From: Acidimicrobiia bacterium
GTDB lineage: Bacteria > Actinomycetota > Acidimicrobiia > Acidimicrobiales > AC-14
Direction of reading: 5' to 3'
Length of the DNA stretch: 42,484 bases
NCBI GenBank assembly: GCA_023265025.1
Contig: JAHFUP010000013.1
Location: 37,549 to 80,032 of the forward strand
This document shows positions 32,079 to 39,570 of the stretch, one piece after another. The notes beneath the pieces are model-generated. The model was given only the letters and a program-made list of their open reading frames with translations, was not told the origin of the DNA and did no database searches. Every line of letters begins with the position of its first letter. Within the stretch, counting starts at the first letter, position 1. Position numbers and translations under genes: made by a program.

Positions 32079-33671
32079 TCAGCTCACGCCGGCGGACGTC
32101 TTCTCCACGATCGCCGGCGCCGGCCCCTGGCGCCGGCGGGCGGCCAGGGCGACGACCAGCAGCAGGACGCCGGCGATGGCCAGGCCGGCCATGGCCGCGG
32201 CCAGGTTGCGGGCCGTGTCGCTGTTGCCGCCGCCGAGGGCCTTGAACTGCACGGCGCGGGCGAAGATGTCCTGGCTGGGCGCCAGCTCGGTGCCGTTGCG
32301 GGTGTCGTCCCAGCCGAAGACGGTGTACTCCGCGGCTGACGCGATGGCCGGCGGCCCCCGCATGTCCGAGCCGTTGCTCCACACACCGAGCCGGCGGTTG
32401 ATCGGCGTGTCGGTCACCTTGGTGTTGGCCGACCACGTGACGCCGTTGTCGGTGGACCAGGTGGCGTAGACGTCGTTGGTGAAGGCGCCCTTGTCGTCCC
32501 GGAAGTCCCACCACGCCGCCGTCACCCGGCCGTCGGGCGCCACGTCGAGGTTGGGCGTCACCTGGAGGTGCAGGGCGCCGGGATCGGCGTCGTCGTTCAG
32601 CTTCTTGGGCTGGGACCAGGTGTTGGCGCCGTCGGTGGAGCGGACGTAGTAGATGTCCCGGTCGGCCCGGCCGGCGGGCTGATCGGGCTTGTCCTCGTAG
32701 ACGAAGTGGAGCGTGCCCTGGGCGCCGCCCTCGGCGCTCCACCGCAGCATCTGGACGCCCTCGGGGTAGTTGCCGGGCGGCGTGGCCTCGTGGACCTCCC
32801 ACGTCTTGCCCCTGTCGGTCGATCGACCGACGAGCATCGGCGTCGGTGCCGCGGTGGCGAAGCCGCCGGGCGTGCCCCCAGGGTACGAGGCGTAGACGGT
32901 GCCGTCGCCGCCCACCGCGATCTGGGGGTCGCCGAAGAAGTTGGCGATCGGGTACTCCTTGCCGGCCGCGTCCTTGACCGTCTTGGTGTAGGAGCTGGCC
33001 ACGTTCACCGGGTCGCCGAAGGTCTTGCCACCGTCGAGGGAGGCCGCCACCTGCACCGCGGCCACCGCCCCAGTCTTGTTCGGGTACCGGGTGCCCCAGG
33101 CGACGTAGACGATGTCCTGCTCGCCGCTCTTGGTGTCGACGGCGAGGCCGGTGACGAGGTTGTTCTCGACGTCGGCGTCCTTGAGGACGCGGGCGTTGCG
33201 GACGATGGACGTCGTCCAGCTGTCGCCCACGTTGTCGGACTTGGCCAGCAGGACGGTCTTGTTGAAGCGCTGGCCGCCGTCCTCGTCGCCCCAGCCGGCG
33301 AGGGCGTAGTAGAGGCTGTGGTCACGGCCCCACGCCAGCGGCGTCTCGGCCGCCATCCAGGCGATGTAGAAGCAGTACGGGAACGAGGGCGTCGACGGCG
33401 AGGCTTCGAGCCGCTTCCACGTCGTGCCGCCGTTCGTCGAGCGGAACGTGTGGCAGGTACGGGCCCGGGCGTCGACCGCGGAGGCCACGATCTGGCGGGG
33501 GTTCTCCGGGTCGACCGAGAGGTACGGGGCCAGATAGGTGCGGCTGGGCGCCTGGTCGTCGACGGTGACGTGGCCGGCGCTGGTGAGGCGGGGCGGGTCG
33601 GCGGCGAAGGCGGTGGCCTGGCCGGCGAGGAGGACGCCGACGGCGGGGAGGAGCCAGCGCCGGCGGCTCAC
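32079..33671 (-). CDS. Exported Asp-box (sialidase/BNR-like) beta-propeller protein with C-terminal membrane anchor
   Basis: 530 residues from the GTG at 33671, which overlaps the stop of the gene before it (GTGA). A signal peptide (RRRWLLPAVGVLLAGQATAFA, about 3-23) leads to a predicted six-bladed propeller with Asp-box motifs of the form S-x-D/N-x-G-x-T-W: STNGGTTW, SDNVGDSW, SLDGGKTF, STDRGKTW, STDGANTW and STDNGVTW. A C-terminal membrane segment (about 494-514, LAAAMAGLAIAGVLLLVVALAA) with Arg residues after it anchors the protein. I see no clear sialidase catalytic Arg triad, so a binding or scaffold role is as likely as hydrolysis. Confidence 0.87.
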   Translation of the reverse strand: MSRRRWLLPAVGVLLAGQATAFAADPPRLTSAGHVTVDDQAPSRTYLAPYLSVDPENPRQIVASAVDARARTCHTFRSTNGGTTWKRLEASPSTPSFPYCFYIAWMAAETPLAWGRDHSLYYALAGWGDEDGGQRFNKTVLLAKSDNVGDSWTTSIVRNARVLKDADVENNLVTGLAVDTKSGEQDIVYVAWGTRYPNKTGAVAAVQVAASLDGGKTFGDPVNVASSYTKTVKDAAGKEYPIANFFGDPQIAVGGDGTVYASYPGGTPGGFATAAPTPMLVGRSTDRGKTWEVHEATPPGNYPEGVQMLRWSAEGGAQGTLHFVYEDKPDQPAGRADRDIYYVRSTDGANTWSQPKKLNDDADPGALHLQVTPNLDVAPDGRVTAAWWDFRDDKGAFTNDVYATWSTDNGVTWSANTKVTDTPINRRLGVWSNGSDMRGPPAIASAAEYTVFGWDDTRNGTELAPSQDIFARAVQFKALGGGNSDTARNLAAAMAGLAIAGVLLLVVALAARRRQGPAPAIVEKTSAGVS

Positions 33672-34279
33672 GTGCGGGCCGCCACGGACTCGGGGCCGGC
33701 GGGCCGGCGGGCCACCATGATCGCCACCCCGCCACCGATGAACAGGGCGGCGCCGGCCACGCCGAGGGCCAGGACGACCAGGCTGCCGGTGCTGACGTCG
33801 TCCTCCTCGGCCAGGCCCACGAAGGGCTGGTCGGCGGCGGCCGCCGGCGGCGGCCCGGAGAGGACGGGTGCGGCACCGCTGGCGCTCACCACCTGGATGG
33901 TGGCCTGGGACGGGATGCCGCGGATGTAGGTCTCGCCCGGGGTCAGGGTCTGGGTGGCGTAGAGCTGGTAGGTGCCGGCCTTGGCGTCGGCGGGGATGGT
34001 GACGTTCCCGGGCCCCCACTGGGCGTAGGCCTCGGTGTTGGGCTGGAAGCTCCCGAGGACCGGCCCGGTCGGCGAGCCCCAACGGACCTCGACGGGGTTG
34101 GTCGGGCCGTAGCCGCGCGGGCCGTAGACGGAGACCTCCTGGCCGGGCTTGGCCTGGGCCGGCGTCACCTGCAGCTGGGCGACGTGGGGCGCCCACGACG
34201 GCAGGGCGGTGACGAGCAGCAGTGCAGTGGCTCCGCCGGCCACAAGCAACACCCGGACGAGCCGGTTGGACTTGGGCAT
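33668..34279 (-). CDS. Exported Ig/IPT-like protein with C-terminal membrane anchor
   Basis: 203 residues. Signal sequence VRVLLVAGGATALLLVTALPSWA (about 8-30), a single beta-rich domain (about 32-130; LQVTPAQAKPGQEVSVYGPRGYGPTNPVEVRWG resembles an IPT/Ig-like fold), a Pro/Ala linker and a membrane segment (about 166-190) with basic residues behind it. Excellent ribosome site (GGGAGG). It is translationally coupled (GTGA) to the Asp-box protein, and both share signal peptide plus C-terminal anchor, so they probably act together on the cell surface. Function unknown. Confidence 0.82.
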   Translation of the reverse strand: MPKSNRLVRVLLVAGGATALLLVTALPSWAPHVAQLQVTPAQAKPGQEVSVYGPRGYGPTNPVEVRWGSPTGPVLGSFQPNTEAYAQWGPGNVTIPADAKAGTYQLYATQTLTPGETYIRGIPSQATIQVVSASGAAPVLSGPPPAAAADQPFVGLAEEDDVSTGSLVVLALGVAGAALFIGGGVAIMVARRPAGPESVAART

Positions 34280-34361
34280 GGTGCCTCCCCCCGAGACGCT
34301 TTGTGACGCGAAATTGTACCCGGCCGGGAATAAACACAGGCGGACCTGGGTCTAACCCGAC
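34280..34361. promoter_or_regulatory. Divergent promoter region, surface-protein pair / SDR operon
   Basis: 82 bp and noticeably more A/T-rich than its surroundings. On the minus strand TACAAT (34313-34318) is a good -10 candidate about 34 bp before the ATG at 34279; the -35 is poor. Nothing equally clear faces the SDR gene. Confidence 0.4.
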
Positions 34362-35060
34362 ATGCCCACCGCCATCATCACCGGAGCGTCCCGAGGCCTC
34401 GGCCTCGCCCTGGCCCGTGCCCTCGCCGACCGGGGCTGGAACCTGGTCCTCGACGCCCGGGGGGGTGACGCCCTCCAGAAGGTCGCCGAAGAGCTGTCAG
34501 CCACCACCGAGGTGGTGGCCGTGACCGGCGACGTGGCCGACGACGGCCACCGGGCCGCGCTGGTCGAGGCGGCCCAGGCGTTGGGCGGCCCCGACCTGCT
34601 GGTCAACAACGCCAGCCTCCTCGGCCCCAGCCCCCAGCCCCGGCTGGCCGATTACCCCCTCGACGTCTTCGAGGCCGTGTACCGGGTCAACGTGACCGCT
34701 CCGCTCGCCCTGATCCAGCGGGCGCTGCCGCTGCTGGCGCAGTCGCCGCAGGGCGGCGTCCTCAACGTGACGTCCGACGCCGGCGTGGAGGGCTACGAGG
34801 GGTGGGGTGGCTACGGGTCGTCGAAGGCCGCCCTGGAGCAGCTGTCCAAGGTGCTGGCCGCCGAGCACCCCGAGCTGAAGGTGTGGTGGGTCGACCCCGG
34901 CGACATGAACACCCAGATGCAACAGGAGGCCTTCCCCGACGAGGATGTCTCCGACCGGCCGCCGCCCGAGGACTCCGTGCCCGGGCTGCTGCGGCTGCTC
35001 GACGACAACCTCCCCAGTGGCCGCTACCAGGCCCGCCCCTCGGGAGACGGGGCCGCGTGA
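34362..35060 (+). CDS. Short-chain dehydrogenase/reductase (SDR)
   Basis: 232 residues. Cofactor motif TGASRGLG (7-14), NNAS (82-85), and catalytic Ser138, Tyr151 and Lys155 (YGSSK) are all present; Arg in the second cofactor strand (LVLDARGG) suggests NADP. The chain is at the short end of the family, and the C-terminus is acidic and Pro-rich (DVSDRPPPEDSVPG). Its stop overlaps the GTG of the QueA-like gene (GTGA), a neighbourhood that recurs in actinobacteria as far as I recall. Substrate unknown. Confidence 0.92.
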   Translation: MPTAIITGASRGLGLALARALADRGWNLVLDARGGDALQKVAEELSATTEVVAVTGDVADDGHRAALVEAAQALGGPDLLVNNASLLGPSPQPRLADYPLDVFEAVYRVNVTAPLALIQRALPLLAQSPQGGVLNVTSDAGVEGYEGWGGYGSSKAALEQLSKVLAAEHPELKVWWVDPGDMNTQMQQEAFPDEDVSDRPPPEDSVPGLLRLLDDNLPSGRYQARPSGDGAA

Positions 35061-36109
35061 CCGCCACCCTCACGACGCGGCCGCCCATCGTCTTCGAGCT
35101 CCCCCGGGACCTCGAGGCGCATGAGCCGCCGGAGGCCCGGGGTCTGGCCCGCGACGACGTCCGCCTGCTCGTCTCCCGCCCGGGCGTCGCCCCGGAGCAC
35201 GCCCGGTTCCGGGCGCTCCCCGACATCCTCCACGCCGGCGACCTGCTGGTCATCAACACCTCGGCCACCCTGCCGGCGTCGCTCGACGCCGTCCGCCCCG
35301 ACGGCAGCGTGGTCGAGCTCCACCTCTCGACTCCTCTGCCCGCGGGCCTCTGGGTCGTCGAGCTGCGCCAGCCGGCGCGGCCCGGAACCCTGCCGTTCCA
35401 CGGGGACGTCACCGGCGAGACGCTCGCGGTGCCCGGCGGCGGGCGGGTCGAGCTGCTGGCCCGCTACCCCCGCTCGGGGCGGCTCTGGGTCGCCGTCCTC
35501 CACCTGCCGGAGGAGCTGCAGGCGTACCTGGCCGCCCACGGCCGGCCCATCCGCTACGGCCACGTCGACCACGACTGGCCGCTGTCGGCCCACCAGACCG
35601 TCTACGCCAACGAGGCCGGCAGCGCCGAGATGCCCAGCGCCGGCCGGGCCTTCACCCCCGAGCTGATCACCGCCCTGGTGGCCCGGGGCATCGGGATCAG
35701 CCCGATCGTCCTCCACGCCGGCGTGGGGTCGCTGGAGACCGGCGAGCTGCCGGCGCCGGAGCCGTTCCGGGTGCCGGCGACGACCGCGGCTCGGGTCAAT
35801 GCCACCCGGGCCAACGGCGGCCGGGTGATCGCGGTCGGCACGACGGTCGTCCGGGCTCTCGAGACCGTCGCCGACGTCAGCGGTGTCGCCCACCCCGGCG
35901 AGGGCTGGACCGAGGTCATCATCACCGCCGAGCGGGGCATCCGGGTGGTCGACGGCCTGCTGACCGGTTGGCACGAGCCGGCGGCGTCGCACCTGCTGAT
36001 GCTGGAGGCGGTCGCCGGCCGCCAGATGCTCGACGACGCCTACCAGGCCGCGCTGGCCGGCCGCTACCTGTGGCACGAGTTCGGCGACCTCCACCTGTTG
36101 CTGCCGTGA
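35057..36109 (+). CDS. S-adenosylmethionine:tRNA ribosyltransferase-isomerase (QueA)-like protein
   Basis: 350 residues. QueA features: DLLVINTSATLPASL (cf. the NNTRVIPARL region of QueA), HDWPLSAHQTVYANEAGSAEMPSAGRAFTPELI, HAGVGSLETGELP and RVIAVGTTVVRALET. In QueA the enzyme moves the ribosyl part of SAM to preQ1 in tRNA. Here the conserved NNT-type and YQTVYA-like motifs are altered, and no tgt or queG gene is in the window, so it may be a diverged paralogue with another substrate. It is coupled by GTGA overlaps to the SDR before it and the SufR-like regulator after it. Confidence 0.87.
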   Translation: MTATLTTRPPIVFELPRDLEAHEPPEARGLARDDVRLLVSRPGVAPEHARFRALPDILHAGDLLVINTSATLPASLDAVRPDGSVVELHLSTPLPAGLWVVELRQPARPGTLPFHGDVTGETLAVPGGGRVELLARYPRSGRLWVAVLHLPEELQAYLAAHGRPIRYGHVDHDWPLSAHQTVYANEAGSAEMPSAGRAFTPELITALVARGIGISPIVLHAGVGSLETGELPAPEPFRVPATTAARVNATRANGGRVIAVGTTVVRALETVADVSGVAHPGEGWTEVIITAERGIRVVDGLLTGWHEPAASHLLMLEAVAGRQMLDDAYQAALAGRYLWHEFGDLHLLLP

Positions 36110-36753
36110 GCGCGCGAGCGCCCACGCAGGCCACCGAGCTGATGACGGCCCTGAAGCACGCCGGCGAGGCCACCGCCGACGAGCTGGCCGCCACCCTCGG
36201 CATCACGGTGAGCGCGGTGCGACAGCAGCTCGACGGCCTGTGCGCCGACGGCATGGTCACGTACCGGGCCGAGGCCCGGGGCCGCGGCCGCCCCACCCAC
36301 CTCTACCAGCTCACCCGGGCCGCCGAGCCCCTGTTCCCCAAGGCCTACGGCGGCCTCACGACCGAGCTGCTGGGGTACGTGGCCGATGCCGACCCGGCTC
36401 TCGTCGACGACATCTTCGACCGCCGGCGCCAGCGCCGGCTGGAGGGTGCCCAGGCCCGTCTGGCCCCGGTGGGCGACGACTTCGCCGCCCGGGTCGCCGA
36501 GCTGGCAAGCATCCTCGACGACGATGGCTACCTCGCGGCCTGGGAGGCCCTCCCCGACGGCTCGTACCGGATCGTCGAGCACAACTGCGCCGTCCTCGAC
36601 GTGGCCGAGCGCTACGGGCAGGCCTGTTCCAGCGAGATCGCCTTCCTCCGCCAGGCCCTCCCCGACGCCCGCATTGAGCGGGTCAGTCACATGATCGCCG
36701 GCGCCCACTCCTGCGCCTACAAGATCGATTTGGCTGCACCTGCAGGTCTATAG
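36106..36753 (+). CDS. SufR/DeoR-like winged-helix regulator with possible Fe-S cysteines
   Basis: 215 residues from the GTG at 36106 (GTGA overlap). N-terminal winged helix (about 8-70; GEATADELAATLGITVSAVRQQLDGL), then a C-terminal domain with Cys161, Cys174 and Cys203 (HNCAV, QACSSE, HSCAYKI), the pattern seen in SufR, a repressor that binds an iron-sulfur cluster. SufR normally precedes suf genes; here it closes an SDR/QueA-like operon. The final residues after CAYKI (DLAAPAGL and the stop) are encoded by palindrome copy 4, so the native C-terminus has been replaced or extended. Confidence 0.87.
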   Translation: MSARAPTQATELMTALKHAGEATADELAATLGITVSAVRQQLDGLCADGMVTYRAEARGRGRPTHLYQLTRAAEPLFPKAYGGLTTELLGYVADADPALVDDIFDRRRQRRLEGAQARLAPVGDDFAARVAELASILDDDGYLAAWEALPDGSYRIVEHNCAVLDVAERYGQACSSEIAFLRQALPDARIERVSHMIAGAHSCAYKIDLAAPAGL

Positions 36754-36775
36754 ACCCGTCACTGCAGCCAGATCG
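36726..36775. repeat. Palindromic repeat, copy 4, forming the ends of two convergent genes
   Basis: CGATTTGGCTGCA at the left, CTGCAGCCAGATCG at the right and CTATAG in the centre (36748-36753). The left half is coding for the SufR-like protein and, on the other strand, the right half is coding for MtnA. Both stop codons are the TAG inside the self-complementary CTATAG. The left arm has diverged from the mirror of the right arm at several positions. Confidence 0.92.
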
Positions 36776-37737
36776 AAGCGGTAGGGCGGTCGTAGCACGC
36801 CGTCCTCGGTGACGATGGCGGTCACGAGGGCCGCCGGCGTGACGTCGAAGGCCCGGTTCTCGGCTGCGAAGCCGGCGGGGGCGATGCGGTGGCCCTCGAT
36901 GGACGTCACCTCGTCCGCGGACCGGCGCTCGATCGGGATGCCGGCGCCGGTCGGGCAGTCCCGGTCGACGGTCGACATGGGGGCGGCGACGTAGAACGGG
37001 ATGCCGTGGTGGTGGGCCAGGACAGCCAGGCCGTAGGTGCCCACCTTGTTGGCCACGTCGCCGTTGGCTGCGATGCGGTCGGCACCGACAACGACGCAGT
37101 CGACGTCGCCGGCGGCCATGAGCGAGCCGGCCATCACGTCGGCCACCAGGGTGGACGGGATACCCAGCCGGTCCAGCTCCCAGGCGGTCAGCCGGGCACC
37201 CTGGAGCACGGGGCGGGTCTCGTCGACCCAGACCGACGGGCGCCGGCCCGCTTCCGCCGCACCCCGGACGACCCCGAGGGCCGTGCCATAGCCGGCGCAG
37301 GCCAGGGCGCCGGCGTTGCAGTGGGTCAGGACCCGCCCGTCCTGGGGCACCAGCGGCGCCCCATGGGCGCCGAGCCTGCGGTTGCGGGCAATGTCGTCGG
37401 CGTAGAGGCGGACGGCCTCAGCCACAGGGTCGGCCGCGGCCAGGCCCTTGGCGACGCCCCAGGCCAGGTTGACGGCCGTCGGGCGGGTGGCCCGGATGCG
37501 GGCCGCGGCGCCGTCGGCGTCCTCCCCGGTTACGGCGGCCAGGGCCATCCCCATGGCGCCGGCCACGCCGAGGGCCGGCGCCCCCCGCACGGCCAGCGTG
37601 CGGATGGCGTCGCAGATCTCCTCGACCGTCCGAGCCTCAAGGAAGGCCAACCGCCCGGGCAATGCCCGCTGGTCGATCATGCGGACGGCACCGTCGCGCC
37701 ACTCGATGGTGGGCGGGATCGGGTCGGCGGCCGTCAT
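36748..37737 (-). CDS. mtnA: S-methyl-5-thioribose-1-phosphate isomerase
   Basis: 329 residues. Converts methylthioribose-1-phosphate to methylthioribulose-1-phosphate in the methionine salvage pathway. Family motifs: RGAPALGVAGAMGMAL (about 51-66), THCNAGALACAGYGTALGV with the catalytic Cys, VWVDETRPVLQGARLTAWEL, and VVGADRIAANGDVANKVGTYGLAVLAHHHGIPFYVAAP with the catalytic Asp. No other mtn gene is in the window. The last residues (DLAAVTGL) come from palindrome copy 4 and its stop codon overlaps that of the SufR-like gene by 6 bp. Confidence 0.96.
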   Translation of the reverse strand: MTAADPIPPTIEWRDGAVRMIDQRALPGRLAFLEARTVEEICDAIRTLAVRGAPALGVAGAMGMALAAVTGEDADGAAARIRATRPTAVNLAWGVAKGLAAADPVAEAVRLYADDIARNRRLGAHGAPLVPQDGRVLTHCNAGALACAGYGTALGVVRGAAEAGRRPSVWVDETRPVLQGARLTAWELDRLGIPSTLVADVMAGSLMAAGDVDCVVVGADRIAANGDVANKVGTYGLAVLAHHHGIPFYVAAPMSTVDRDCPTGAGIPIERRSADEVTSIEGHRIAPAGFAAENRAFDVTPAALVTAIVTEDGVLRPPYRFDLAAVTGL

Positions 37738-37747
37738 GGCCCCGACC

Positions 37748-37753
37748 AGCCTA
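37748..37753 (-). promoter_or_regulatory. Candidate -10 (TAGGCT) for mtnA
   Basis: TANNNT hexamer on the minus strand 10 nt before the ATG at 37737, which would leave a leader of only about 3-4 nt. It lies in the 23-bp gap between whiB and mtnA. Confidence 0.35.
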
Positions 37754-37760
37754 GGAGCGC

Positions 37761-38027
37761 CTACGCAGCCTTGCGGGCGGCTTCCTGCCGGCGCCGGCGG
37801 GCGCGGCGGCGCTCGTTCTCGTCGAGACCGCCCCAGACGCCGTCATCCTGGCGGGTGATGATGGCGAAGTCGAGGCACGCCTCCCGTACCGGGCACGCGG
37901 CGCACACGGCCTTCGCCGTTGCGATCTGCTCGTCGGTCTCGGGGAAGAAGATGGCGGTGTTCAGGTCACGACACGCAGCGTCGAGCCGCCACTCGGCGGG
38001 GTCGTAGGTGATGTACGTGTCAGGCAT
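37761..38027 (-). CDS. WhiB family iron-sulfur transcriptional regulator
   Basis: 88 residues from the ATG at 38027 (GGAAG upstream). Four cluster ligands Cys19, Cys42, Cys45 and Cys51 (AAC, then AVCAACPVREAC), the GVWGG turn (63-67) and a very basic C-terminus (RRRARRRRQEAARKAA) for DNA contact. WhiB proteins bind a 4Fe-4S cluster and act with the sigma factor; they are confined to actinobacteria and their phages, so this is the best taxonomic marker here. It probably has its own promoter in the 146-bp gap upstream. Longer in-frame starts exist but lack family similarity. Confidence 0.94.
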   Translation of the reverse strand: MPDTYITYDPAEWRLDAACRDLNTAIFFPETDEQIATAKAVCAACPVREACLDFAIITRQDDGVWGGLDENERRRARRRRQEAARKAA

Positions 38028-38054
38028 GGCGATCTTCCAACAACCGTGTCGGCT

Positions 38055-38096
38055 CTTGCATTCCATAGCTTGAGCCGTGGTGGGGCTCGATGCAAG
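38055..38096 (-). promoter_or_regulatory. Nested inverted repeats upstream of whiB
   Basis: Outer arms CTTGCAT (38055-38061) and ATGCAAG (38090-38096); inner arms GAGCC (38072-38076) and GGCTC (38084-38088). They lie 28-70 bp before the whiB start. They may be an operator or a structured leader; the promoter itself is not obvious. Confidence 0.3.
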
Positions 38097-38173
38097 ACCT
38101 TGATCCCTGGTGCGTTTTCGGTCGTCAGAATCCGACATTTCGCGCCGGATCACGACCAGAAACACACCGAGGC

Positions 38174-38458
38174 TCAGTCGGTACGGGCTCCGACCGGCCG
38201 GCGGATCCTCGGGGCCGGCGCCGGCACCGGCGCCATGGCCGGGGTGACCCGGACCTCGTGGATCCGGAGGGGCGGCTGCGCGGGGAGCACCGGGCGGGCG
38301 GCCATGGCCCGATCGAGCTCGGCCAGCCGGGCCTGCAGGGGCAACCAGTCCTCCGCCGGCGGCCGACCGAGGCTCACCCGGGCGTCAATTGCCTCCTGTG
38401 CCTGCTGTTCGATCTCTTCGCGGGAATAGCGCGGCTCGCGGCCGAAATACTTCCCCAT
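38174..38458 (-). CDS. Small unrecognised protein, 94 residues
   Basis: The ATG at 38458 follows a GAGG/AAAGG region and begins MGKYFGREPRYSREEIEQQAQEAIDARVSLG; the longer frame upstream reads as low-complexity basic sequence. The N-terminal half is an amphipathic helix, the C-terminal half Pro/Ala-rich (PAQPPLRIHEVRVTPAMAPVPAPAP) and probably disordered. No membrane segment or signal. It precedes whiB on the same strand by about 146 bp. Unknown function. Confidence 0.6.
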   Translation of the reverse strand: MGKYFGREPRYSREEIEQQAQEAIDARVSLGRPPAEDWLPLQARLAELDRAMAARPVLPAQPPLRIHEVRVTPAMAPVPAPAPRIRRPVGARTD

Positions 38459-38610
38459 CCTCGGCGACCTTTCGTTCGAACAGGCTGCGGCGTCGGTCCG
38501 CCTTTTGGCTCCGGAAGAAGCCTCGCGCGCGCCCGGAACCCGCCGCAATGAGTGTTTGCGACCTACAGTCGCCCGGACGGCCCGGACGGCGTGTGCCACA
38601 ATCCGGTGCG
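38459..38610. promoter_or_regulatory. Divergent intergenic region before the ConA-like gene
   Basis: 152 bp. On the plus strand a CACAAT hexamer (38597-38602) lies 8 nt before the GTG at 38611. A direct repeat CGGACGGC occurs twice close to it. An in-frame ATG at 38548 is an alternative start for the plus-strand gene. Confidence 0.3.
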
Positions 38611-39570
38611 GTGCCGTCGGTCGAGGTCGTCGATAGCTCCCCCGACGACTTCTTCGCCGGCCAGACCGACGCCGGCGCCTACGTCGCCCGGACGATCGCC
38701 GGCGAGGTCATCCTCACCCCGAAGCTGGCCGGCGAGTTCGCCGGCGACTCCCTCCCCGAGGGCTGGACGGTGACGCCCTGGGTCGAAGGGGGCACCGGCA
38801 CGTTCCGTGACGGCATGCTGAGCCTGGACGGCGCCAGCCTCCGGTGCGAGCCGCTCTTCCTCAGCCCTCGCGCCCTGGAGTTCTCCGCCGTCTTCGCCGC
38901 CCGGCCCGACCAGCACGCCGGCCTGGGGGTCAACTTCGTCGACGTCCCGTGGGTGAAGTTCAGCACCAAGTGGGGCCGGCGGCTCTACGGCCGGACCCAC
39001 CTGCTCACCATCGAGGACAAGCAGTTCTCGGCCGACCTGTTCGACGCACCGCACCGCTTCCGCATCGACTGGAACATCCTCGACATCATCTTCTCCGTGG
39101 ACGCCACCCGCCTGGCCCACCTGATGGTGCCCATGCCGGGCTACATGCGGGCGCTGGCCGCCAACGAGCGCCTCGGAAAGCAGCCACTGCGCATCGAGTG
39201 GATGCGCCTCTCGCCGTACGCGCCGCAGGGCCGGTTCACCTCCCGGGTGCTCGACGCCGGCACGGTGGCCGAGTGGCACGACGCCGTCTGGGAAGCGGAC
39301 GTCCCCGAGCCGACCAGCCTGAGCCTGGAGGTCCGCACGGGCGACAGCCTCCGTCCCGGCCGGTCGTGGTCACCGTGGCGCCCGCTGGCGCAACCGGGCG
39401 CCCCGATGTCCGCCAGGTCCCGGTACCTGCAGTACCGGGCGCTGCTGGCGACCGCCGACCCGTCCTGGACGCCGGCGCTCCGCGAGGTCCGGGTGCGCTA
39501 CTCCGCCGCAGGCGCCGGCGGGGTGTCCTCCAGCAGCTTGGTCTCGGGCAGGGCCTTGGGGTGCCAGTGA
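38611..39570 (+). CDS. Unrecognised beta-rich (ConA-like) protein
   Basis: 319 residues from the GTG at 38611 (an ATG at 38548 would add 21 residues of low-complexity sequence). No signal peptide. The first two-thirds look like a concanavalin/lectin-type sandwich (LEFSAVFAARPDQHAGLGVNFVDVPWVKFSTKWG, FRIDWNILDIIFSVDATRLAHL). The last third matches a module found at the ends of many bacterial enzymes (FTSRVLDAGTVAEWHDAVWEADVP through SRYLQYRALLATADPSWTPALREVRVRY). The final 20 or so residues are Ser-rich and come from a 73-bp overlap with the convergent amine-oxidase-like gene. Carbohydrate binding is plausible but not shown. Confidence 0.7.
   Translation: MPSVEVVDSSPDDFFAGQTDAGAYVARTIAGEVILTPKLAGEFAGDSLPEGWTVTPWVEGGTGTFRDGMLSLDGASLRCEPLFLSPRALEFSAVFAARPDQHAGLGVNFVDVPWVKFSTKWGRRLYGRTHLLTIEDKQFSADLFDAPHRFRIDWNILDIIFSVDATRLAHLMVPMPGYMRALAANERLGKQPLRIEWMRLSPYAPQGRFTSRVLDAGTVAEWHDAVWEADVPEPTSLSLEVRTGDSLRPGRSWSPWRPLAQPGAPMSARSRYLQYRALLATADPSWTPALREVRVRYSAAGAGGVSSSSLVSGRALGCQ

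Noticed and set aside
33000-33929. Long plus-strand frame opposite the Asp-box protein
   Set aside because: Antisense shadow; the minus strand carries six Asp-box motifs, a signal peptide and a membrane anchor.
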